DNA from: Hoeflea_A sp965228785
GTDB lineage: Bacteria; Pseudomonadota; Alphaproteobacteria; Rhizobiales; Rhizobiaceae
Assembly: GCA_965228785.1 (NCBI GenBank)
Contig: CBDDIF010000001.1
Span: 1,240,001-1,304,000 of the forward strand
DNA: 64,000 nucleotides
Direction: 5' to 3'
Both the position numbers and the translations under genes were made by a program. The notes below the pieces were generated by a model, which saw only the letters and a list, made by a program, of their open reading frames with translations, searched no databases and had not been told where the DNA came from. Shown in pieces: positions 16,970 to 24,926 of this stretch. Every line of letters begins with the position of its first letter. Position 1 is the first letter of the stretch.

Positions 16970-18405
16970 CAGACATAACCCATCTCATCGACGGACAGCC
17001 TGTGAAGGGTGAAGGTCCGGTGCTCGATGACACCGACCCGGCAACGGGTCAGGTGATCGGCCAACTGCCGGAAGCAACCGAGGCGCAGGTGGCTGAAGCG
17101 GTATCCGCGGCATTCCGGAGTTTTGAATCAGGCGCCTGGGCGGACGCACCGGTTCGCCAGCGCCAGAGCGTACTCCGCGATGCCGCCCGTGCGATCCGCG
17201 GCGATGCCGACACGCTGGTCGATCTGCAGGTTGCAGAGGGTGGAATGACCCCCGACGGGGTGCGCGGCCAGGTCATGGGCGCGGCAGCCTGGTTCGACTA
17301 TTTCGCCGATTTTCTCTCACGTGAAGCGGGCGAAACCTACCAGCAGCTGGAAACTGCGACGACGCTGGTCAATCGCGAACCGATCGGCGTGTGTGCGCTG
17401 TTCTCGCCCTGGAACGTTCCGGTGACACTCAGCGCGATCAAACTGGCGCCGGCGCTTGCGGCGGGCAATTCGGTCGTTTTGAAGCCGTCCGAGGAAACAC
17501 CGATGGTGACCCGTCGGCTGGCGGATCTGATCCACGGCGCGGGCCTGCCCGATGGAGTGCTCAACGTCGTCAATGGTCGCGGCGCGGTGACAGGGGCGGC
17601 GCTTGCTGATGCGCCTGACGTCGCCATGATTTCCTTTACTGGCGGATCGGTCGGCGGTCGTGCGGTGGCCGAAGCGGCAGCGCGCCGTCATGTGCCTTGT
17701 GTCATGGAACTGGGCGGCAAGTCGGCGACGATCGTCTTCGAGGACGCTGACTTGGATGCCGCGCTCGAAGGGGCGTTGACGTCGATCTATTCCGCCAACG
17801 GTGAAGCCTGTCTGGCCGGTTCGCGTATTCTGGTCCAGGAGAGCATTGCCGAGGCTTTCATCGAACGCTTTGTTGGGCGGGCACAAGCCGTGCCGGTTGG
17901 TGATCCGCGTGGGGAGGGGACCGTCGTGGGGCCGATGGTGACGAAGGCGCACCGGGATCGGGTCCTGAGTTTCTTCGAAGACGCGGAAGCCGCGGGCGAT
18001 CGTGTCCTTTGCGGCGGTCCGGCGCCGGAGCTGGCCGAGGGCTTCTTCGTGCGTCCGGGCGCCATTGCCGTTGGCTCGCGGCAAAGCCGCGTCTGGCGCG
18101 AGGAAGTGTTCGGCCCGATCGCAGCGCTGGCGACTTTTTCGGACGAGGCGGAGGCCGTGGCGCTTGCCAATGACAGTTCTTACGGACTGTCCGGTTACCT
18201 GTGGACGCGAGATCTTGGCCGCGCCATGCGTGTCGCTCGCCGCGTGCGCACCGGCACGATGGTGATCAACGCACCCTTCATGCGCGAGCTCAACGCGCCG
18301 TTCGGCGGTTACAAGTCTTCCGGCATCGGGCGCGAAGGCGGCACCCATAGCTGGATGAACTTCACCGAGGCAAAGACAACAATAATCTATCACGGCGGGG
18401 ACTAG
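16966..18405 (+). CDS. NAD(P)-dependent aldehyde dehydrogenase
   Basis: A 479-residue ALDH. The GTG at 16966 overlaps the upstream stop and gives the normal family N-terminus (THLIDGQPV). SPWNVPVTLSAIKLAPALAAGN is the cofactor-binding region, VMELGGKSATIVFEDADLD carries the catalytic Glu, and NGEACLAGSRILVQ carries the catalytic Cys near residue 285. FGGYKSSGIGREGG is the standard C-terminal motif. It oxidises an aldehyde intermediate to the acid, which the neighbouring acyl-CoA synthetase could activate. Confidence 0.93.
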   Translation: MTDITHLIDGQPVKGEGPVLDDTDPATGQVIGQLPEATEAQVAEAVSAAFRSFESGAWADAPVRQRQSVLRDAARAIRGDADTLVDLQVAEGGMTPDGVRGQVMGAAAWFDYFADFLSREAGETYQQLETATTLVNREPIGVCALFSPWNVPVTLSAIKLAPALAAGNSVVLKPSEETPMVTRRLADLIHGAGLPDGVLNVVNGRGAVTGAALADAPDVAMISFTGGSVGGRAVAEAAARRHVPCVMELGGKSATIVFEDADLDAALEGALTSIYSANGEACLAGSRILVQESIAEAFIERFVGRAQAVPVGDPRGEGTVVGPMVTKAHRDRVLSFFEDAEAAGDRVLCGGPAPELAEGFFVRPGAIAVGSRQSRVWREEVFGPIAALATFSDEAEAVALANDSSYGLSGYLWTRDLGRAMRVARRVRTGTMVINAPFMRELNAPFGGYKSSGIGREGGTHSWMNFTEAKTTIIYHGGD

Positions 18406-18409
18406 CATC

Positions 18410-19159
18410 ATGTTGAAGGGCAAACGGATCATTGTAACCGGTGCGGCACAGGGCATAGGCTCGGTGATGGCGGCCGGGTTTTCGAAAATGGGTGCGAGTG
18501 TCGTGCTCGCCGATATTGCCGATCCATCGGATGCAACGGGCCGTATTGTTGACACCGGCGGGAAAGCCATCGGCGTGCAGGTGGATGTCACAAGCCTTGC
18601 CGATTGTCAGCGCATGGTCGCGGAAGCCGAAGCCGCTTTTGGCGGCCTGGACGGTCTGGTCAACAACGCCGCGATGTTCGCCACTCTGCCGATTGAAGCA
18701 TTCGACGCCATCGACGAAGCGCTTTGGGACAGGGTCATGGCCGTCAATGTCAAAGGTCCCTGGCTGTGCAGCCGGGCAGCAGTTCCGGCGATGGAGCGTG
18801 CCGGCGGAGGGTCAATCGTCATGATAGCGACCAACCGCATCTTGCACGGTTTTCCGGGAATGCTGCATTACGATGCCTCGAAAGGTGGCGTGTGGGCGAT
18901 GACCCGGTCGCTGATCCGCGAGGTCGGCGACAAGAAGATCCGGGTCAACACCATCTCGCCCGGACTGACCATGAGCGAGGGCGTGCTGGCCCGAGAGGGT
19001 ATTCAGGAGCGTGCCAAGCCCATAGCAGCGGGACGATCGCTGGCGCGTAACCAGGAGCCCGAGGACCTCGTGGGGCCCACTGCCTTCTTTCTGAGCGACC
19101 ATTCCGCCTTCATCTCCGGCCAATCGCTGAGCGTGGATGGCGGAGGACTGGTCAACTGA
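18410..19159 (+). CDS. SDR family oxidoreductase
   Basis: A 249-residue classical short-chain dehydrogenase. It has the cofactor motif TGAAQGIG near residue 11, NNAAM near residue 84, and the catalytic YDASKGG (Tyr-x3-Lys) near residue 150. The upstream Ser is replaced by Thr/Asn in the segment IVMIATNRILHG, where the usual catalytic serine (normally I-S-S) is not obvious. The C-terminus (FISGQSLSVDGGGLVN) is standard. It lies 4 bases after the aldehyde dehydrogenase and probably interconverts an alcohol and a ketone in the same pathway. Confidence 0.9.
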   Translation: MLKGKRIIVTGAAQGIGSVMAAGFSKMGASVVLADIADPSDATGRIVDTGGKAIGVQVDVTSLADCQRMVAEAEAAFGGLDGLVNNAAMFATLPIEAFDAIDEALWDRVMAVNVKGPWLCSRAAVPAMERAGGGSIVMIATNRILHGFPGMLHYDASKGGVWAMTRSLIREVGDKKIRVNTISPGLTMSEGVLAREGIQERAKPIAAGRSLARNQEPEDLVGPTAFFLSDHSAFISGQSLSVDGGGLVN

Positions 19160-19202
19160 GTCCGGCGGGAGAATTCCCTTAACGCTGCCCGAGGAGACAT
19201 TC

Positions 19203-19400
19203 ATGGCAATCGTCAACATCACCATTATCGAGGGTCGAGACCGCGAGACCAAGAACCTGCTGATGAAACGGCTGACCGACGCGGTGGTCGAGACACTGGA
19301 TGCCAAACCCGGGCAGGTGCGCGTCGTGATCAACGAGGTGCAGGATGGCGACTATGCGGTGGGTGGAAATCCGGTGTTTTTGCGCGATCATGCGCAATAG
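19203..19400 (+). CDS. 4-oxalocrotonate tautomerase-like protein lacking Pro1
   Basis: A 65-residue protein of exact 4-OT length and pattern (AIVNITIIEGRDRETKNLL, then a helix, then QVRVVINEVQDGDYAVGGNP). Arg11 and Arg39, which bind substrate in the family, are conserved in register. The catalytic amino-terminal proline is replaced by alanine: the codons read ATG GCA ATC. Without Pro1 the usual tautomerase base is missing, so the activity may be lost or changed. The ATG follows CGAGGAGACATTC. It is the last gene of the RidA-to-SDR operon, before box C. Confidence 0.85.
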   Translation: MAIVNITIIEGRDRETKNLLMKRLTDAVVETLDAKPGQVRVVINEVQDGDYAVGGNPVFLRDHAQ

Positions 19401-19403
19401 GAC

Positions 19404-19439
19404 TTGCGTCTGCAAACTAATGGGACGATAGTGGGCAGA
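19404..19439 (+). promoter_or_regulatory. Promoter with tandem 11-bp box (box C), leaderless arrangement
   Basis: TTGCGT (19404-19409) and GATAGT (19427-19432), 17 bp apart, form the promoter. TAATGGGACGA (19418-19428) and TAGTGGGCAGA (19429-19439) form the tandem box over the -10. The box ends two bases before the ATG at 19442, so the predicted transcript start falls on or next to the start codon. Confidence 0.65.
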
Positions 19440-19441
19440 CC

Positions 19442-20230
19442 ATGACCGAAATCACAACTGCCACTGATGGACCTGCCGGGATCATCCGGTTCGCACGGCC
19501 ACAAGCACGCAATGCGCTGACGGATGCAATGTTGGCGCAGACACGCGAGGCGATGCAGGCCTGGGAGTTGGATGACGCCATCGCGGCCATCGTGCTCACC
19601 GGTGATGAAAAGGCGTTCTGCGCTGGCGGCGACGTCAAGGGCACGGCGTCCAGTCAGATGGAACCGTTCGAGAAATACCGGTACCGCTATACCCAGTCGG
19701 TCTGGCATGATTTCATGCGGTTTCTCAGCTATTACACCAAGCCGGTGATCGCCGCCATTGAGGGCTACGCGCTTGGCGGTGGCCTGGAACTCGCCCTGCG
19801 ATGTGACTTTGCGGTCGGTTCGAAGACCGCCAGACTCGGGATGACCGAGGCCAGCCTGGGCCTGTTTCCCATCCTGGGCGGCGCCTGGTCGCTGACCCAC
19901 GCGGTGGGAGAGCGCAAGGCCCGGGAACTGGCATATACCGGTCGGCGCATCGACGCCGATGAAGCGTTGGTACTCGGCCTGCTGAACCATGTGACCTCAG
20001 CCGGCGGCGCGGTCGCCAAGGCGACCGAGATAGTGGGCGAGATTGCCAGCAACGCACCGCTTGCCGTCATGGTGATGAAGCAGGCGATCAATCGGGCACC
20101 CGGGCAGTCCTATGAAGAAGCTCTCAATGCTGGCGGCGATCTCTCGGCGCTGCTGATGTTCTCGGAAGACCGGAAAGAGGGCCTGCGCGCCTTTGTCGAA
20201 AAACGCAAGCCGGAGTTCAAAGGCAAATGA
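19442..20230 (+). CDS. Enoyl-CoA hydratase/isomerase family protein
   Basis: A 262-residue crotonase-fold protein. KAFCAGGDVKG near residue 59 and ALGGGLELALRCDFAV near residue 110 form the CoA-thioester oxyanion hole; the Glu after LGMT (EASLGLFPILGGAW) is in the usual catalytic position. There is no ribosome-binding site: the bases before the ATG are the end of box C (GGGCAGACC), so translation is probably from a leaderless mRNA. The stop overlaps the next start (ATGA). It probably hydrates or hydrolyses an acyl-CoA produced by the ADP-forming synthetase. Confidence 0.88.
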   Translation: MTEITTATDGPAGIIRFARPQARNALTDAMLAQTREAMQAWELDDAIAAIVLTGDEKAFCAGGDVKGTASSQMEPFEKYRYRYTQSVWHDFMRFLSYYTKPVIAAIEGYALGGGLELALRCDFAVGSKTARLGMTEASLGLFPILGGAWSLTHAVGERKARELAYTGRRIDADEALVLGLLNHVTSAGGAVAKATEIVGEIASNAPLAVMVMKQAINRAPGQSYEEALNAGGDLSALLMFSEDRKEGLRAFVEKRKPEFKGK

Positions 20231-21801
20231 CAGGCAGCTACGACGCCATCGTCGTGGGTGGCGGCCATAACGGCCTGACCTGCGGGGCCTATCTGGCACG
20301 CGCCGGCAAATCCGTCCTGGTGTTGGAACAGAAGCCCTATATCGGTGGCGCATCGGTCACCGAGGAATTCAGTCCCGGATTTCGCGCCTCAACGTATTCC
20401 TTCATCATGGGGCACCTGCACCCGAAAGTGATCGAGGAACTGGAGCTTCGCAAATTTGGGCTTGAAAACATCGAGCAGCCCAATGTCATCAATCCGACGG
20501 ATGACGACTGCATCGTCTTTTCCAAGGATCCGGTGAAGACCCGTGAGCAGATTGCGCGCTTTTCCCAGAAGGACGCCGAGAACTACCCGAAGTTTTTTCA
20601 ACGGCTTCAGTCGACCATCGAAATCCTGCGCATGCTGCAGCTGGAAACACCGGTCAATCCGTTCCGCAAGGATCCGGTTGGACTGCTGAAGACGGCGCGC
20701 TTCGCGTGGAAAATGCGCAATGCCGAGGAAGAGGTCTACAACCTGCTGCATGCGCTTTCGATGAGCGCTCACGATTATGTCTCGCAGTGGTTCGAGACCG
20801 ATCTGGTCAAGGCCAAATTCATGTTCTGGGCGACGATCGGCGGCAATGTCGGCCCATACAGCCCGGGAACGGCTTTCTACCTGGTGACCCACCTGATCGG
20901 CCAGACGGGCATGAGTTTCGCACGTGGCGGCATGGGCGCGATCGCCGACGCAATCGCCAAATCAGGACGGGCCCACGGCATGGACATCCGCTGTGACGCC
21001 TGGGTTGACGAGATCCTGGTGCGCGATGGTAAAGCCAGCGGGGTGCGGCTTCGCTCCGGCGAAGAAATCCACGCCGCGCGTATCATCAGCAACGCCAACG
21101 CCAAGCGCACCTTTCTCGACATGGTCAAGCCGGACCATCTGCCGGAAGATTTCGTCGACGATATCAAAGGCTATCGCAGTCGCGGCATGAGCTTCAAGCT
21201 GTTGTGCGCCGTCGACCGTCTGCCGCAATACAAGGGGTTCAGCCAGGAGAAGACCGGGGTCGAGTATCCGGCTTATGCCCATATCTGCCCGACACCGGAA
21301 TTTCTCGAACAGGCATTTCACGACGCCAAGTTCGGCTGGTATTCGTCCGAACCGTTTCTGTCACCCAACGTGCCGAGCTACTTTGACGACACGCTGGCGC
21401 CCGACGGCAAGCATGTCGTTGTCTTTCAGGGCGGTGTCAGCCCCTATGAGCTGCGCAATTCGGACTGGGATCGTGAGGGCCCGCAACTGGTCCGAAACGC
21501 TTTCAACGTCATGGATCGCTTCGCGCCTGGCTTTTCCGACAGCGTGCTCGACTACAAGCTCTACACGCCGAAGGATATCGAGGCCGATATCAACCTGCCG
21601 GGCGGTAATTCCCAGCACGGCGAGCTGACACTTGATCAGCTTTTCTTCATGCGTCCGGTGCCGCGCTATGCCGATTACCGTTCGCCGGTGAAGGGACTGT
21701 ATCAGTGCGGGGCGTCGACGCATCCCGGTGGCGCCGTGTCGGCGGTGCCCGGCCACAACGCAGCGCGCGAAATCTTGAAGGATTGGAGATGGTCGCAATG
21801 A
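20227..21801 (+). CDS. FAD-dependent oxidoreductase, phytoene-desaturase-like (CrtI/PYNOD type)
   Basis: A 524-residue protein with an N-terminal dinucleotide motif AIVVGGGHNGLTCGAYLARAG and acidic ribose-binding end VLVLEQ. The C-terminal FAD motif is LYQCGASTHPGGAVSAVPGHNAA. This matches the NAD(P)/FAD oxidoreductase branch related to phytoene desaturases (retinol-saturase/PYROXD2-like) rather than a carotenoid enzyme, since no carotenoid genes are nearby. It is coupled to the enoyl-CoA hydratase gene by a 4-base overlap, both under box C. Substrate unknown. Confidence 0.85.
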   Translation: MTGSYDAIVVGGGHNGLTCGAYLARAGKSVLVLEQKPYIGGASVTEEFSPGFRASTYSFIMGHLHPKVIEELELRKFGLENIEQPNVINPTDDDCIVFSKDPVKTREQIARFSQKDAENYPKFFQRLQSTIEILRMLQLETPVNPFRKDPVGLLKTARFAWKMRNAEEEVYNLLHALSMSAHDYVSQWFETDLVKAKFMFWATIGGNVGPYSPGTAFYLVTHLIGQTGMSFARGGMGAIADAIAKSGRAHGMDIRCDAWVDEILVRDGKASGVRLRSGEEIHAARIISNANAKRTFLDMVKPDHLPEDFVDDIKGYRSRGMSFKLLCAVDRLPQYKGFSQEKTGVEYPAYAHICPTPEFLEQAFHDAKFGWYSSEPFLSPNVPSYFDDTLAPDGKHVVVFQGGVSPYELRNSDWDREGPQLVRNAFNVMDRFAPGFSDSVLDYKLYTPKDIEADINLPGGNSQHGELTLDQLFFMRPVPRYADYRSPVKGLYQCGASTHPGGAVSAVPGHNAAREILKDWRWSQ

Positions 21802-21810
21802 GAAAAATCA

Positions 21811-21846
21811 TTGCGATCTTGTTTTAGTGGGATCATAGTGGGCTAA
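21811..21846 (+). promoter_or_regulatory. Promoter with tandem 11-bp box (box D)
   Basis: TTGCGA (21811-21816) and CATAGT (21834-21839) are 17 bp apart. TAGTGGGATCA (21825-21835) and TAGTGGGCTAA (21836-21846) are the tandem units, overlapping the -10 as in boxes A and C. It reads into the isochorismatase-like gene and the sugar-type ABC importer behind it. Confidence 0.65.
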
Positions 21847-21868
21847 GGCTCGATCCAAGGGAGGAACA

Positions 21869-22540
21869 ATGCCGCACGACGTGAAAATACCGGACTATGT
21901 GATCGAGCGGATCATGGCCAAGCGCGGCAAGCTGAACGTCTACGAGGAGTTCGAGGCGGCAAAGACCGCATTCCTCGTGATCGATATGCAGAACTTCTAC
22001 GTCGCCGAGGTCGATACGGCGATTTCGATCGTGCCCAATGTCAATCGCATCGCCACGACGTGCCGGGAAAAGGGCGTTCCGGTGATCTGGGTGATCATGC
22101 GGTGTGCGGAGGAGGAAGGCGCACCGAGCCAGTGGCCGATCTATCATCAGTACTTCTTTACCGAGGCCAAAGGCCACAACCACCTCACCAAACTCAGCCC
22201 GGGCAATCCCGGCTACGAGCTCTACCCGGAACTGGATGTGCGCGAGGAAGATCGCATCGTGACGAAGCGGCGCTTTTCGCCTTTTGTCATCGGCGCATCG
22301 GATCTGCATGACATTCTGCAGGGGATAGGGATCGAGAATCTGATCGTGGCGGGCACGGCGACCAATATGTGTTCCGAATCCACCGCACGCGATGCCATGA
22401 TGCTCGATTACAAGGTGGTGATGGTCGAGGACGCCAACGCCGCCCGCTATGATGACGACCATCTGGCCGGATTGACGTCGTTCTATCAAAGCTTCGGCGA
22501 TGTCCGCAGCACTGACGACGTGATCGGGATGATCAGGTAG
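21869..22540 (+). CDS. Isochorismatase-like cysteine hydrolase
   Basis: A 223-residue protein with the full catalytic triad of the family: Asp in FLVIDMQNFY near residue 39, Lys in IVTKRRFSPF near residue 133, and Cys in GTATNMCSESTARDA near residue 167. The family hydrolyses amides and carbamoyl or vinyl-ether substrates such as nicotinamide, N-carbamoylsarcosine and ureidoacrylate. The ATG follows AGGGAGGAACA. It is the first gene behind box D and lies 3 bases before an ABC ATPase gene, so its substrate is probably what that importer brings in. The exact substrate is unknown. Confidence 0.9.
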   Translation: MPHDVKIPDYVIERIMAKRGKLNVYEEFEAAKTAFLVIDMQNFYVAEVDTAISIVPNVNRIATTCREKGVPVIWVIMRCAEEEGAPSQWPIYHQYFFTEAKGHNHLTKLSPGNPGYELYPELDVREEDRIVTKRRFSPFVIGASDLHDILQGIGIENLIVAGTATNMCSESTARDAMMLDYKVVMVEDANAARYDDDHLAGLTSFYQSFGDVRSTDDVIGMIR

Positions 22541-22543
22541 GTC

Positions 22544-23593
22544 ATGGCCGAGATCCAACTGCGCAATGTCGGTAAACGCTGGGGCTCCTTCATCGGGGTC
22601 GACAACTTCAATCTGACGATCGCAGACAAGGAATTCTTGGTTCTTCTCGGACCCTCGGGCTGCGGCAAGACCACCACCATGCGCATGATCGCGGGCCTGG
22701 AAGAGGTGAGCGACGGCGAAATCGCCATTGACGGCAAGGTGGTCAACGACCTTGAGCCCAAGGATCGTGACGTTGCCATGGTTTTCCAGAGCTATGCGCT
22801 CTATCCCAACATGAACGTCTACGAGAACATTCGCTTTCCACTGCAGGTGCGCGGTATCGATCCGCCCTCCCACGACGCCCGTGTTCGACGGGCCAGCGCC
22901 ATGGTCGAGCTCGACGAATTCTTGCACCGCAAGCCGGCGGAACTGTCGGGTGGACAGCGGCAGCGCGTAGCGCTGGCGCGAGCCATCGTGCGCGAGCCTA
23001 ACGTTTTCCTGATGGACGAGCCGCTGTCCAACCTCGATGCCAAGCTGCGTGTCTCGACCCGCGCCCAGATCAAGAATCTCAGTCATGAACTGGCGGTTAC
23101 CACGATCTATGTCACCCACGACCAGATCGAAGCGATGACGCTTGCCGACCGTGTGGTTGTCATGAAGCAGGGCGTGGTGCAGCAAGTCGGCAGCCCGACG
23201 GAGATCTACGATACGCCGGCCAACACCTTCGTTGCAGGTTTTATCGGCAGCCCGGCCATGAATCTGATCGAGGGTGAAATAGACAACGGGAGCTTCGCTG
23301 CAACGGGCGCATCGATCGGCGGGCACACCGTTGCCGACGGTCCGGTTACGCTTGGCTTCCGCGCCGAGGATGCGGACGTCGTCGAAGAAGGCGGGCAGAT
23401 CAACGCTCCGATCTACACGCTGGAGCTGCTGGGCGACGCCACCATGGTGTCGGTCCGCATCGGCGGTGCTCTCGTGTCGGTCAAGGCCGACAAGTCGTTC
23501 CGGGCCGAAATCGGTGATCCGGTCTCGATCCGGGTACCGCCCGATATCTGCCACCTGTTTGATGCAGGGACAGGGTTACGCCTCGGGACGTGA
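22544..23593 (+). CDS. ABC transporter ATP-binding protein, UgpC/MalK type
   Basis: A 349-residue ATPase with Walker A GPSGCGKTTTMRMIAGL near residue 38, signature LSGGQRQRVALARAIV, Walker B VFLMDEPLSNLDAKLR and switch His in YVTHDQIEAMTLADR. The C-terminal TOBE/OB domain (VTLGFRAEDADVV ... IRVPPDICHLFDAGTGLRL) is typical of sugar and glycerol-phosphate importers. It serves the binding protein and two permeases encoded downstream. Confidence 0.92.
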   Translation: MAEIQLRNVGKRWGSFIGVDNFNLTIADKEFLVLLGPSGCGKTTTMRMIAGLEEVSDGEIAIDGKVVNDLEPKDRDVAMVFQSYALYPNMNVYENIRFPLQVRGIDPPSHDARVRRASAMVELDEFLHRKPAELSGGQRQRVALARAIVREPNVFLMDEPLSNLDAKLRVSTRAQIKNLSHELAVTTIYVTHDQIEAMTLADRVVVMKQGVVQQVGSPTEIYDTPANTFVAGFIGSPAMNLIEGEIDNGSFAATGASIGGHTVADGPVTLGFRAEDADVVEEGGQINAPIYTLELLGDATMVSVRIGGALVSVKADKSFRAEIGDPVSIRVPPDICHLFDAGTGLRLGT

Positions 23594-23661
23594 GTTCCCG
23601 AATAATCAGGCCGAGGGCCACAACGATCCCGAAAGGGGAACAGGACAAAAGGGAGAAGACC

Positions 23662-24867
23662 ATGAAAATGAAACACATGCTTTACGCCGGGGCCATGCTC
23701 ATGGCCGGAACCGTGGGGGCGTCGGCAGCCTGCGAAAACACTGTCGCAGCCAAATCGCTGACCAATGCCTTCCCGGCCTATGTCATCATGACCGACGTGA
23801 TGAAATCATGCGGCAATTTCGAAGCCGAGCTCGACAAGGACCACCGGCTCAAGCTCCAGGATGCGTTCTCGACCAACCCTTCGCTCTACACGATCGCCGG
23901 CGTCGCCAATGCCACCTCGGTACCGCTTTTCGAGCAGGGACTGGTGCGGCCGCTGGATGACCTCATCGCCAAGTACGGCGAAAACCTCAATGACAACCAG
24001 TTCATCCGGGTCGACGGCAAGGTCATGGCCATTGCCGCGCTCTTCAACACCCAGCATCTGATGTACCGCGAGGACATCCTCAACGATCTGGGTATCGGCG
24101 TGCCCACCACCTGGGACGAAGTGTTCGACGCAGCCGAGAAGATCAAGGCCGCGGGCGTCGTCGACTATCCGCTGGGCGGCTACTACAAGTCCGGCTGGAA
24201 TCTCGGCTTCGTGTTCATCAACCACTACCTAGGAGAGGGTGGGGGTTTCCTTGACGACAGCAACATGCCGGCGCTCGACAAGGAAAAGGCCAAGCGGGTC
24301 ATGGAGCGGATGAAGAAGGCCGCATCCTATATGGATCCGGAATATCTGGTTTCCGATACGACCTTTGTCACCAAGCAGCTGCAGCAGGGCAAGATTGCCA
24401 TGGCCAATTTGTGGGCGAGCCGCGCGGGTGCGGTCAACGATCCGAACGAAAGCACCGTTTCCGGCAAGATCAAGATGGCAGCCGGCCTGAACGGTTCAGA
24501 GAAGCCGGCATCCACCGTCTGGTGGGATGGCTGGGTCGTCGCCAGCAATATCCCTGATGAGGAGGCTGAAGCCGGCTTCAAGCTGATCGTTGCAGCGATG
24601 GATCCTGAGGTCATTTCGGCGAACAACGATGCTGCCGTTTGGTTGGCCAAGGGCTTTACTCCGGGTCCGGCGGCGGCTGGTGCGGCCGCAACGTCGCTGG
24701 CAGGAGCGCCACCATACCCGGCTTCCAAAGCGATGGCCGTGATGCACAAAGCGCTGGGTGACGGCCTGTCGGCTTACATGACCGGCGACAAGGATGCAGA
24801 CACGGCGCTGGCCGACATCGACGCGGCTTATTTGACCGCGGCGAAAGAAGCAGGTTTGGTTAACTGA
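23662..24867 (+). CDS. ABC transporter substrate-binding protein, carbohydrate (family 1) type
   Basis: A 401-residue periplasmic protein. The ATG at 23662 behind AAAAGGGAGAAGACC gives a normal signal peptide (MKMKHMLYAGAMLMAGTVGASA, then ACEN). FNTQHLMYREDILNDLGIGVPTTWDEVFDAAEKIKA is the classic family 1 sugar-binding-protein segment. Its gene is followed by a perfect 11-bp hairpin (24878-24903) before the permease genes, which could keep this message more abundant than the permease message. Confidence 0.9.
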   Translation: MKMKHMLYAGAMLMAGTVGASAACENTVAAKSLTNAFPAYVIMTDVMKSCGNFEAELDKDHRLKLQDAFSTNPSLYTIAGVANATSVPLFEQGLVRPLDDLIAKYGENLNDNQFIRVDGKVMAIAALFNTQHLMYREDILNDLGIGVPTTWDEVFDAAEKIKAAGVVDYPLGGYYKSGWNLGFVFINHYLGEGGGFLDDSNMPALDKEKAKRVMERMKKAASYMDPEYLVSDTTFVTKQLQQGKIAMANLWASRAGAVNDPNESTVSGKIKMAAGLNGSEKPASTVWWDGWVVASNIPDEEAEAGFKLIVAAMDPEVISANNDAAVWLAKGFTPGPAAAGAAATSLAGAPPYPASKAMAVMHKALGDGLSAYMTGDKDADTALADIDAAYLTAAKEAGLVN

Positions 24868-24877
24868 CGCTAAATCG

Positions 24878-24903
24878 GTGAAGGGCGCGTTTGCGCCCTT
24901 CAC
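24878..24903 (+). terminator. Intercistronic hairpin after the binding-protein gene
   Basis: GTGAAGGGCGC and GCGCCCTTCAC form a perfect 11-bp stem with a GTTT loop. No long T run follows, so it is more likely a partial terminator or a 3' stabiliser of the binding-protein message than a full stop, since the permease genes continue on the same strand. Confidence 0.6.
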
Positions 24904-24926
24904 TTCGCCGCAAATGGGGACTGGCG

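Noticed and set aside
20031..20040. ATAGTGGGCGA inside the enoyl-CoA hydratase gene
   Set aside because: A single unit without the adjacent 11-bp partner and without promoter elements, so not counted as a tandem box.
21833..23554. A 573-codon minus-strand open frame across the isochorismatase and ABC ATPase genes
   Set aside because: It lies antisense to two well-supported genes with intact catalytic motifs, and its translation is rich in His, Asp and Arg with no recognisable domain, as expected for a high-GC shadow frame.
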